This document shows positions 41,271 to 49,368 of a DNA stretch of 64,000 nt, piece by piece. Both the position numbers and the translations under genes were made by a program. The notes under the pieces are model-generated. The model ran no database searches, was not told where the DNA came from, and saw only the letters and a list, made by a program, of their open reading frames with translations. The stretch is from Granulibacter bethesdensis (GTDB lineage Bacteria > Pseudomonadota > Alphaproteobacteria > Acetobacterales > Acetobacteraceae), in contig NZ_CP018192.1 in the NCBI RefSeq assembly GCF_001889525.1, positions 1,437,493-1,501,492 on the forward strand, written 5' to 3'. Position 1 is the first letter of the stretch. Each line of letters starts with the position of its first letter.

Positions 41271-41744
41271 ATGATAAAATTACGATATCTTAAAGCAGTT
41301 CCATTGATCCTGTTTGCTGTTCTTGTACTGTTTCCAAAATCATCGATGGCTCAATGTATAGTATCAGTCAGCAATTTGAATTTTGGAGTTTATAATCCAT
41401 ACTCTCCGACCCCGGCAACTACATCATCCAATATTAATGTCACATCATGCCCTATATTATTCGGATCCTATAGCATCAGCCTCAATACAGGTCAGAATGC
41501 AGGCGGATCGTATTATAATAGATCAATGAGATATAATTCACAATGGCTTAAATATCAAATATATACTTCAAATGACCATTCAAATATATGGGGCAATAAT
41601 AGTCAAGGAACAGTTATGCAATATGGATATTGTTATTTTTTTTCTTGTAATAATTCTTTTACCATGTATGGTGTTATTCCACGTTACCAAAATATATCTC
41701 CAGGATTCTATGCTGATACCGTCGTCGTTACGATAACTTATTGA
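41271..41744 (+). CDS. Spore coat U domain protein, second pilus subunit
   Basis: This 157-residue secreted protein has a signal peptide ending SSMAQ and then a single SCPU domain: QCIVSVSNLNFGVYNPYSP, a cysteine in VTSCPILFGSYSISL, and the C-terminal strand FYADTVVVTITY. It is rich in Tyr, Asn and Ser, and has two extra cysteines in YCYFFSC. The ATG at 41271 lies four bases after the usher stop; the longer upstream frame overlaps the usher. Position after the usher suggests a tip or minor subunit, but the two-domain architecture of CsuE-like adhesins is missing. Confidence 0.82.
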   Translation: MIKLRYLKAVPLILFAVLVLFPKSSMAQCIVSVSNLNFGVYNPYSPTPATTSSNINVTSCPILFGSYSISLNTGQNAGGSYYNRSMRYNSQWLKYQIYTSNDHSNIWGNNSQGTVMQYGYCYFFSCNNSFTMYGVIPRYQNISPGFYADTVVVTITY

Positions 41745-41780
41745 TTTTTTTAAAATTGGACGTTTACAGGATATATATCC

Positions 41781-42923
41781 TTGGTAATTAGGATCCCCTT
41801 TATATCTCAGGCCACTGTTATTCTGGTGGCAAGCATTTTCGGCTTGGGATATAGCCTGAGCGCAGCCCTAATTGCTCTCCGACTGGAAAACAGCGGGGCG
41901 AGTAGCCTAAGCATCGGCCTAAATGCTGCTATGCATGCCGTTGGTGTGCTGATCACTGCCATACTTCTTCCCCGCTTCAGTGTTCGGTTCGGTATGCGCT
42001 TTCTGCTGCTGCTTTCCCTTCTGGCGACGACAATTATTCTAATCTTGTTTCCTCTGATGCCATGGAGCTGGACCTGGTTCCCCCTGCGTCTGGGACTGGG
42101 GATTGCAACCGAGATTCTGTTCGTCCTCTCCGAAACATGGACTAACCAGCTTTGCGACGATACCTCCCGCGGGAAGGTTATGGCTTTTTATATGACCGCC
42201 ATGTCCACCGGTTTCGCAGCCGGGCCCCTACTGCTATCCGCTACCGGAACAGGCGGCTTTGCGCCATGGCTGGCAGGAGGTGCTTTGTCACTGCTGGCCG
42301 CGCTGGTCCTGCTGCTGGGCACGACGACACCACCGCCCGCGCAACCCAAGGGACATGGCGGTTTTCTACATTACCTCCGCCTTGCCCCTGTTGCCCTTTT
42401 CAGCACTGCCCTCAATGCAGGGGTGGAAGCCGCTGGGATGTCGTTCCTTCCTCTCTATGCAATGAGTGCCGGATGGGGCGAAAATGGCGCGACGCAGCTT
42501 TTATCAACACTGATGCTCGGCGCGATCGCGCTCCAGCTGCCGATCGGATGGCTTGCTGACCGGATGCCACGGGAGAAACTGATTCTTCATCTTGCCCTGA
42601 TCGCCGGCATCGGTGCCCTTGCCTGGCCTTGGTTAATCAGCCTTGGTGCAATCGCCTATATCGCCCTGTTTGTATGGGGAGGCGTTTTCGTAGGTATTTA
42701 CACCGTGACCCTGACCCTGATTGGCAGCCGATTCTCCGGCAGCGACCTGGTGGGGCTGTATGCGGCAGCGGGGTTGGCCTGGGGCGTGGGGGCACTGCTG
42801 GGCCCATCGGCAGTCGGGGCCGCCAACATTCTGACAGCCCAAGGCCTTCCAGTCGTCACTGCGGCCTCCTGCCTGATTTTTGCCTTATTCATACGCCGCT
42901 ATGTTTACCGATCAGCCTCATGA
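41781..42923 (+). CDS. MFS transporter (YcaD-like)
   Basis: This 380-residue membrane protein has 11-12 predicted helices in two halves, the major facilitator layout. Between helices two and three is RFSVRFGMRFL, the MFS loop motif region. FVLSETWTNQLCDDTSRGKVMAFYM after helix four resembles the sugar or drug exporter branch that includes YcaD. The start is TTG at 41781, with ACAGG ten bases upstream; no ATG is near. The base composition is GC-rich again from about 41900, so the gene lies outside the AT-rich pilus block although it follows it by 36 bases. The substrate is unknown. Confidence 0.78.
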   Translation: MVIRIPFISQATVILVASIFGLGYSLSAALIALRLENSGASSLSIGLNAAMHAVGVLITAILLPRFSVRFGMRFLLLLSLLATTIILILFPLMPWSWTWFPLRLGLGIATEILFVLSETWTNQLCDDTSRGKVMAFYMTAMSTGFAAGPLLLSATGTGGFAPWLAGGALSLLAALVLLLGTTTPPPAQPKGHGGFLHYLRLAPVALFSTALNAGVEAAGMSFLPLYAMSAGWGENGATQLLSTLMLGAIALQLPIGWLADRMPREKLILHLALIAGIGALAWPWLISLGAIAYIALFVWGGVFVGIYTVTLTLIGSRFSGSDLVGLYAAAGLAWGVGALLGPSAVGAANILTAQGLPVVTAASCLIFALFIRRYVYRSAS

Positions 42924-43150
42924 CCGAGCCTCATAATCATCCATCCCTCATTACAAAAACATTATTATAACAAGAAAAGAATGACAGTTATTGAGCAAAC
43001 TGAGGCAGGTTGCTAAAAAAACGGATGTTCCTGCTTTTTCAAGCTGGCAATCTTGCCTCCAGCCTTCATGGCCGGGACCATAATTGACGATATCTGATTG
43101 GCTTTATGAATTTGCCGGATATCAAGCCAGTCGGACGATAAGGAACGTTC

Positions 43151-44479
43151 ATGATCAGATTAATATTGCTTTTGCTTGGTGCCGGTATCGTCAAGCGGCG
43201 CTGGCGTTTTCTGCTGACATTGGGAATTTTATGGGCCGGTTGCGGCGTGTTTCTGGCGTTTGATGCGCTGGACGAACATTACGTCATTCCGGTGCGCTAT
43301 CTCGGTTACGTCATGATCATCGAAGGGCTGGCCACAGCCTCCTCTGCATCCGCGGCCACTGGCACAGCGCAGCGGTTGAGGTGGTTCAAGGCACTTTCTC
43401 TGTTCATGATCGGGGGGCTTGCTGCGCTGAATCACCACCATGCTAATCTGGTCCTTGCCATTCTGCTGGGGCTGTTCATTGCTGTTGATGGCATCATGAA
43501 GGTCAGCAGCGCACAGATTGTGAGGTTTCCCGGATGGCGCACTGCACGCGCCATCGGAATAGGCGAAATCTTTTTCGCTATTTTTGTCCTCGAGCCATAT
43601 CCAACTTGGTACAAGGCAACAGTCGGCGTCAATATGGGTGCATTGATGCTGCTCTCCGGCCTTGGCCTTGTGCGGTTGGGATTGCGGTTAAAACAACTTC
43701 CTGATGATGCACCGCTTTCCCCCATTCTCCAGCAGGGTCTTTCCGGATGGACATTCATTCCTGCCCCTGCCAACCAGACAGAGCAAAACACTCAACCTGC
43801 ACAGATCGGTGAACTGATCGTGCATGTATGGACCCCTACCGGCCTGTCACCCAGCCAGATCCGCTCCGGCAGGCTTATCGGGCGCTATATCGCTGCTGTC
43901 GATCAAAACGGGGTTGTCTCAACCGGGCACGCTGCACTGGAAATGGCGCCGGACGTTTACATCAGCCATTATCCGAAAAACGAAATCGACCGGAACCCTG
44001 GGGAATTTGGACGTATTCTCCGGGCTACTCGCGACAACGATGTAGAGGGTCGCTTTCTGCCTACCTATCAGGAAGAAGCAGCAGGATGGTGCGAAGCCAC
44101 GGCCCATGTCCGCTTTGAGCAGTTCGACGCGGCCCGTCTGCGGGCTTTCTGGAATACCTATCGGCAAGACAATACCTACAATCTGACCAATCGTAACTGT
44201 TCCAGCGTCGTCGCACAGGCTCTGGATGCCGCACTGGAAGGTGCCTTGACCGCACGCACAGCACGGCTACCTCTGTCACGGCTGATGCGGATATTCCTTA
44301 GCCCTGAACTCTGGGTTGCTGGATTGCTGCGCCAGCGTGCCGAATCTATGGCCTGGACGCCGGGATTAGTGCTGGATTACGCCCGTGCCCTGTCCGCCGT
44401 TATTGAGCCGCCCGCTATTTCCTGGCTGTCACTTGCGGCCCGTGCATGGCGACGGCAAAAGCGTACACAGGCATCATGA
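43151..44479 (+). CDS. HdeD-like membrane protein with a C-terminal papain-like domain
   Basis: I do not recognise a characterised homologue of this 442-residue protein. Residues 1-185 form six hydrophobic helices of the DUF308/HdeD type (acid-stress membrane proteins). Residues 215-400 form a soluble domain. It has a histidine in VSTGHAALEMAPDVYISHYP and a cysteine in YNLTNRNCSSVVAQAL, in the histidine-then-cysteine order of circularly permuted NlpC/P60 (LRAT/YaeF-type) hydrolases. This fold is inferred from motif spacing only. AAGGAACG lies before the ATG. The two halves are read in one intact frame. The next gene, 76 bases on, is a DUF4239 membrane protein. Confidence 0.6.
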   Translation: MIRLILLLLGAGIVKRRWRFLLTLGILWAGCGVFLAFDALDEHYVIPVRYLGYVMIIEGLATASSASAATGTAQRLRWFKALSLFMIGGLAALNHHHANLVLAILLGLFIAVDGIMKVSSAQIVRFPGWRTARAIGIGEIFFAIFVLEPYPTWYKATVGVNMGALMLLSGLGLVRLGLRLKQLPDDAPLSPILQQGLSGWTFIPAPANQTEQNTQPAQIGELIVHVWTPTGLSPSQIRSGRLIGRYIAAVDQNGVVSTGHAALEMAPDVYISHYPKNEIDRNPGEFGRILRATRDNDVEGRFLPTYQEEAAGWCEATAHVRFEQFDAARLRAFWNTYRQDNTYNLTNRNCSSVVAQALDAALEGALTARTARLPLSRLMRIFLSPELWVAGLLRQRAESMAWTPGLVLDYARALSAVIEPPAISWLSLAARAWRRQKRTQAS

Positions 44480-44555
44480 ACAAGCATGTGCCATCAAAGC
44501 TAAGACTTGGCGCGATAAAACATTTCTATTATCATTTAGACCGCTCCCAAAATAA

Positions 44556-45398
44556 ATGTTAGACTCTTTCATGGAAGCAGCAGATTTCTCTGCCAATATC
44601 CTGGCTCAATGGCCCAATATTGTCATTATCGGGATATTTTGCGGGGCTCTGGTTATTGCTCAATATTTGGTGCAGTTTCTTGCCAAAAGAATCTTCCCTC
44701 CCACCGTCCTTGCCGAATATAACCTATCAGCTCTGGATACGTTTCGTGTTCTTGGTCCCTTGGCGGGTGTATTTATCAGCTTCTCACTGGTGCAGGGGAT
44801 TGCCGAATATCGTGCAACCGGACGCCAGATAAGTCTTGAGGCCACGGATGCCTATCAGCTTGACCGCGCCCTTGCTGGAACAGATCTGGGTGATAAGGCA
44901 ACCCCGGCCCGGCTGGCCCTGAGTGCGTACATCCAGTCTGTGGTAACGGATGAGTGGCGTGGATTGCGGGAGGGGAAAACCGAAGCTTCGGTAACATCGC
45001 AGACAATGCAGGCCCTGCAGGAAGAGGTTGAATCTTTGGTCAATCAGCTGCCTCCCTCCATGCGTGTTGCCAACGATATTGATAAAAACTTCGACGATCT
45101 GCAGGATGACCGCGCCAAGCGGTTAGCCGTTGTGCGAGGCGGGCTTCCTTCGATCATGTGGTGGGTACTTGGCATGTTGCTGCTGCTGCTGCTGATCTGC
45201 TCGGCTTTTCTGGCACGTCCGAACAGGATTTACATTCACCCGCTACCGACATTGTTTATGGCCGGGCTGGGGATCATGTCCGGGCTTCTGTTTATTATCG
45301 ACCGCCCCTATCAGGGGGAGCTTTGCGTCAGCCCGGCCCCCCTGGTGAAGGTTCTCAAGCAGCTTAATATGCGTCTCCATATTGATCATACAGGCTAG
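44556..45398 (+). CDS. DUF4239 family membrane protein
   Basis: The 280-residue product has two N-terminal hydrophobic segments (about residues 18-42 and 62-82), a soluble helical middle part, and two C-terminal helices (about 196-220 and 226-248). This matches the bestrophin-like DUF4239 architecture. Function is unknown; an ion-channel role is only suggested by analogy. The ATG at 44556 has no clear ribosome site, and ATG 44571 is an alternative. It ends 100 bases before a bidirectional terminator. Confidence 0.7.
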   Translation: MLDSFMEAADFSANILAQWPNIVIIGIFCGALVIAQYLVQFLAKRIFPPTVLAEYNLSALDTFRVLGPLAGVFISFSLVQGIAEYRATGRQISLEATDAYQLDRALAGTDLGDKATPARLALSAYIQSVVTDEWRGLREGKTEASVTSQTMQALQEEVESLVNQLPPSMRVANDIDKNFDDLQDDRAKRLAVVRGGLPSIMWWVLGMLLLLLLICSAFLARPNRIYIHPLPTLFMAGLGIMSGLLFIIDRPYQGELCVSPAPLVKVLKQLNMRLHIDHTG

Positions 45399-45502
45399 GC
45401 CCGATCACCATTCCGTTCTGGCAGCCTACAAAAGACGCTTTTGCAAGCTTTCAGATCCTCGCATATCTGAACGGCAACCCCACCTAGTCACACCATCAAG
45501 AA

Positions 45503-45532
45503 AAAGCCGCGATCCCATCTGATCGCGGCTTT
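45503..45532. terminator. Bidirectional rho-independent terminator
   Basis: A perfect 12-base stem, AAAGCCGCGATC with GATCGCGGCTTT, encloses the loop CCATCT. It serves the convergent DUF4239 and PEP-carboxylase-like genes, with A-rich and T-rich flanks on either side. Confidence 0.9.
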
Positions 45533-45564
45533 CCTGTTTTATCGACTGTTTTGAGGGATGCTAT

Positions 45565-48360
45565 TCATCCAAAAGCGCCCACCTCATGGCTGATGGCCGT
45601 GCCGATCTCCCGCACCAGATCAAACATATCGCTCATCGGTTGGAAAATAGCGGCATGCTCATGAGCATAGCTGCTGCCTTGGCGTTCGGTCGATGGTTCA
45701 AAATAATCCCGTTCCACCGCAGGATCTGGCGCAGGCGGGAATACCTGACTCAGAAGATTGAGGGCAAGAGGAATTTCCAGCCGCAAAATCAGGGCTTCCA
45801 GAGCCTGACGCGTTACTCCATGACGAGGCGAAAAATCAGGAATTTCCGTCTCCAGAAGCCAGATACGATGAATCAACGCCAGCCTCAGCGCATGCAGCAG
45901 GCGCTCACGCATGGTCATGCGCGGTGCATCAGACCAGCCTGCACGCAGTTGCAGGTGATCCACCTGAATGCGCCGGAACATCGCCTGTGTCACCGCCGCC
46001 AGACCCAGCCGCTCCACCGCCTTGGCTACCAGCATCAGCGCCTTTGTCTTCCGCTGATCGGTTTCCCTCTCATGCGCAGCACGATCGAGCCAGGTGGTGG
46101 GATCGAATGTCGCCACCACGGCACGCAATACGTCCAGATCAGAATGGCGCAACGCATGCTCGGCCAGATTCATGGCCCGACGGAAACGGAAGCTGTTCTG
46201 ATAAAGATCGTCGAACGTTTCAGGATGACGGATCAAGGCTGCACCAATCCCGTGAATGGAATTGGCACACCAGCCCAACTGCTGAAGGATGGCGTTATTG
46301 GGGATGGCCCGCAATTCGCGCGGATGGCTAATCTGCGGACGCCCCACGGCTCCATCGCTCTGGCGGGCGGCCGGGCGGGAACCGGTCTTGTCGATCAGAG
46401 CCGGGCCGAACGCACCCAACAGGGCGGCATAGCCCGGATCTTCCACCAGTTCTTCCATATGCGTACGGATGGTCGTGAAGTAATCCGAGGCAAAATCCTG
46501 CTCATCATAAACGGGATCTTTCGGACCGGACATACGTGGGAAAGCATGTTCCGCAATTCGGGCAATCGTCGCCGTTGCCAGCGCCGGAGTGCCGAACAAC
46601 AAATAGCCATCACCACCTTGAAAAGCACTTTCCTCACGCACCACAACGCCTGCAGCACGCAGGGCCTTGCGGCTTTTGGTGGGCGAAAGATATTTCAGGC
46701 GATCATAGAGTGAACCGGGATGCGCACCACGTCCGATGCTTTCGCCATGCGTATCGAACAGAATCACCTCGACACCCTTGACGTCATAACGGGCCAGCAA
46801 CTCGGCAATTTTCATACGCAGGCGTTCGATCAGATAGCTGGCGGCCAGCTGCCCAACATAACGACCGGAATCCGAATAACCGAACTGAAGTGCAAGACGA
46901 CCGGTCTTTTGCAGATAGGCGCGGTAATGCGGGCTGCGCAGCGCTTCCTGCAGGATTCGAGCGCCCTGTTCCAACGCATCGGCGGTCTCGAACAGCGGAG
47001 AAATCTCGATCCGGTCCTCTATTCCCAGAAGCCTTGCCAGCCACAGCGCAGTCAACAGCGTGTAACCGCTCTCGGTCTCGGCGATCAGGAATCTGACCGG
47101 TGCTGCATTGTCGATGTGTTTGACAACCTGCGCCACCGTCATCATCAACCGTGCCGCCGAAGCCTGCTCAGCAATCAGCGTACCGAAATCGATATTAACG
47201 GGCTGAACAGTATCGAGCGCCTCGTTGATCTTGCTCAGCAGAATACGACGACGGGACTGATCCTCCGGCGGATCTGTAATGCCCAGACGCTGCCGGGCGA
47301 CATTGTGCAGCTGGGTCGCATTCAGACGTACATGCGTATGAGCCAGAGACATGGAATGCGACACCAAGCCTGCGCGAATCACGCACAGTGCCAGTCTGGT
47401 TTCCTCATCCGCCGTGCTGATCACCGCATCAAATTGCGGCAGCAGGGCAGCAGGATCAGTAATCGCTTCCTGCCGACGTGTAATGAGTGCCTGAGCAAAA
47501 GCCTGCACGCCATCGGGATTCGGTGTCGTCGGGCATGCCTCGATCTGGGTCGAAACGGCCTCAATCGCCTGATTCACTGTGCGCTGAAGCGCATCGGTTC
47601 CCGCAAGCGGAGCCAATTGTGCCAGAACGCGCTCCAGTTGCAGACGCTTCATACGCAGGCGCAGGCGTAACGTATCCCACCAGCCGATATCGGTACGACC
47701 ATCCGTATCGTAGCCCACCCAGCTGGTTAGAATAACCGGCCTTGGAGTCAGATCGCTCCAGCGATCCGACCAGACATCGCGGGCGGCCACCAGCAGGTTG
47801 CGGTTCAACTGATCGATGGCATCACGGCCATTGATAATGGCAGCAACTGCCTGATCGAACTCGTCTTCCAGCGTTACGGAAGGGGGACGATGCGATTCGA
47901 AAGAAGATACTTCAGCACCACTGGCTGCTTCTGCCAGCGCGTGACCAACCTCAGCTGGCATCGAAAAAGTCGGATGAGCCGTAAAGACGGCGGCAAAGCG
48001 GGTTCGCTCGACCTTGGGTTGAAAATCACGAAAAGAAATCGGGCTGTCATTTGGGTCGGGCCTCACCACACGCTGGGCCACATGAGCCAGCGCCTCGTCA
48101 GCCCCTTCAATCCCACCAACATAATTGGCAAGCCTGCGCGAGCGGTCGAGATAGGCGGCATCTCTCAGATGCTTTACCAGCGCCACGAGAGAGGCGTGAC
48201 TTAATGATCCGCTTTCGATTCGGCGCGCAATCGCAAGCGCCACTGAAAGCATCGGATTGCCGAACGGGTCTTCGGTAGAGCGCTCCACAGAGCGTTCTGT
48301 GACCGAAAGTAATTCGGCTGCCAGGTCCGCAGGTGCCTGCGTGTCGTGCATGTCTGCCAT
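45565..48360 (-). CDS. Phosphoenolpyruvate carboxylase-like protein with altered catalytic motifs
   Basis: The 931-residue protein is a clear member of the PEP carboxylase family by length and shared blocks: FTAHPTFSMP near residue 127, EISPLFETADALEQG, GYSDSGRYVGQLAASY near 497, SIGRGAHPGSL near 540, and ELRAIPNNAILQQLGW. Several catalytic positions of E. coli Ppc are changed. The loop FHGRGGSIGRGG is FDTHGESIGRGA, the lysine of SDSAKD is arginine, GGDRDGNP is GYDTDGRT, and the C-terminal NTG is absent. It may carry out the reaction differently or have another role. I start at the ATG at 48360; a GTG at 48378 is possible. It is a single-gene unit. Confidence 0.8.
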   Translation of the reverse strand: MADMHDTQAPADLAAELLSVTERSVERSTEDPFGNPMLSVALAIARRIESGSLSHASLVALVKHLRDAAYLDRSRRLANYVGGIEGADEALAHVAQRVVRPDPNDSPISFRDFQPKVERTRFAAVFTAHPTFSMPAEVGHALAEAASGAEVSSFESHRPPSVTLEDEFDQAVAAIINGRDAIDQLNRNLLVAARDVWSDRWSDLTPRPVILTSWVGYDTDGRTDIGWWDTLRLRLRMKRLQLERVLAQLAPLAGTDALQRTVNQAIEAVSTQIEACPTTPNPDGVQAFAQALITRRQEAITDPAALLPQFDAVISTADEETRLALCVIRAGLVSHSMSLAHTHVRLNATQLHNVARQRLGITDPPEDQSRRRILLSKINEALDTVQPVNIDFGTLIAEQASAARLMMTVAQVVKHIDNAAPVRFLIAETESGYTLLTALWLARLLGIEDRIEISPLFETADALEQGARILQEALRSPHYRAYLQKTGRLALQFGYSDSGRYVGQLAASYLIERLRMKIAELLARYDVKGVEVILFDTHGESIGRGAHPGSLYDRLKYLSPTKSRKALRAAGVVVREESAFQGGDGYLLFGTPALATATIARIAEHAFPRMSGPKDPVYDEQDFASDYFTTIRTHMEELVEDPGYAALLGAFGPALIDKTGSRPAARQSDGAVGRPQISHPRELRAIPNNAILQQLGWCANSIHGIGAALIRHPETFDDLYQNSFRFRRAMNLAEHALRHSDLDVLRAVVATFDPTTWLDRAAHERETDQRKTKALMLVAKAVERLGLAAVTQAMFRRIQVDHLQLRAGWSDAPRMTMRERLLHALRLALIHRIWLLETEIPDFSPRHGVTRQALEALILRLEIPLALNLLSQVFPPAPDPAVERDYFEPSTERQGSSYAHEHAAIFQPMSDMFDLVREIGTAISHEVGAFG

Positions 48361-48681
48361 CACCGGAATTTTGTGCACAGGCTCAAAGAGAACGCAAACC
48401 CCTTTCGCATGGTCTTCCTTTCAAACTCTCGTTCTGTCATCACATAAGACAAAAGCAATCTTATGATAAAATTAATCTATTATCAGAATTAATAGTAAAA
48501 TATAACAGCATCTATAGCAATAAAATTATAGCTCTTTTTGGTCGCAATCCTTACGGAAGGAAGCTAGGCAGGATATAAATCTCAATTATTTTAACTTTTT
48601 GCCTCTGGACAGGCTACGGAACCCTCGCGCAACCATATTGTTACCACCTTGCCTAAAACATGACACAGGAGAGAAATTCTT
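48361..48681. other. AT-rich divergent intergenic region
   Basis: This 321-base gap separates the PEP-carboxylase-like gene and the DUF4142 lipoprotein gene, which are transcribed away from each other. The stretch 48430-48600 is strongly AT-rich and must hold both promoters, although I cannot define boxes with confidence. AGGAGAG at about 48666 is the lipoprotein ribosome site. Confidence 0.6.
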
Positions 48682-49320
48682 ATGGCACGTCGCTTCGGCT
48701 GGGCTCTCGGACTGCTGGTTCCGGTCGCCGCTTGCTCCAACCCGCCTGCGCCGCCCCCGGCCCCGCCAGCCCCGACCGTCAGCGATACGGATCGTAGCTT
48801 CGTGACAGCTCTCACCCAGGCTAATCTGGCAGAGATACAGGCTGGTGATCTGGCCTCCAAAACCTCGAACAAAGCCAGCATCCGCAAGCTGGGCAGCCAG
48901 ATGTCCAATGAACATAGCCAGCTGAACGAAAAGCTTGGCACACTGGCAAAAGCGAAGGGCATTGATGTCCCTACCCAGCCCAATGAACAGCAGCAGGCTG
49001 TCTATCAGAAGCTGCAGGGCGAGCGCGCCAGCCGATTCAACAACGATTATGTGGATTCTGAGCTGGACGGTCACAAAGCGCTTGAGCCGGTACTGAACCT
49101 GGAAATCAACCAGGGTTCAGATGCTGATCTGAAGAAACTGGCGGGTGATACCCTGCCGGTGATCCAACTGCATGTAAAAGAGCTGGAAGCCCTGAAAACC
49201 GGCAAGACCCCGCGCCGCCTGCGCCATGGTGCCGCAGCGGCAACCATACCGCCAGTCGTCCAGTCCGCTGCGCCTGCCGCTCTGGCTCCGGCCCCGGCAA
49301 CTGCCCCTGCTGCGCAGTAA
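48682..49320 (+). CDS. DUF4142 domain lipoprotein
   Basis: This 212-residue protein has a lipoprotein signal with lipobox VPVAAC (cysteine near residue 18), a Pro-rich linker (NPPAPPPAPPAPT), and then a helical DUF4142 domain starting DTDRSFVTALTQANLAEIQAG. This is a ferritin-like four-helix bundle without known function. The C-terminus is an Ala/Pro-rich tail of about 40 residues. It is anchored to the periplasmic side of a membrane. The ribosome site AGGAGAG is well placed, and a terminator follows immediately. Confidence 0.82.
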   Translation: MARRFGWALGLLVPVAACSNPPAPPPAPPAPTVSDTDRSFVTALTQANLAEIQAGDLASKTSNKASIRKLGSQMSNEHSQLNEKLGTLAKAKGIDVPTQPNEQQQAVYQKLQGERASRFNNDYVDSELDGHKALEPVLNLEINQGSDADLKKLAGDTLPVIQLHVKELEALKTGKTPRRLRHGAAAATIPPVVQSAAPAALAPAPATAPAAQ

Positions 49321-49340
49321 TCAGCGCCGGTTCATAAGAA

Positions 49341-49368
49341 GGATGCCGTTTCTGCGGCATCCTTTTTT
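49341..49368 (+). terminator. Rho-independent terminator of the DUF4142 gene
   Basis: A perfect eight-base stem GGATGCCG/CGGCATCC with the loop TTTCTG is followed by six T. It lies 20 bases after the lipoprotein stop and runs directly into the ATG assigned to the DUF445 gene. Confidence 0.9.

Noticed and set aside
37323-41780. AT-rich block as a prophage or insertion sequence.
   Set aside because: No transposase, integrase, terminal inverted repeats or phage genes; all four frames belong to a pilus operon.
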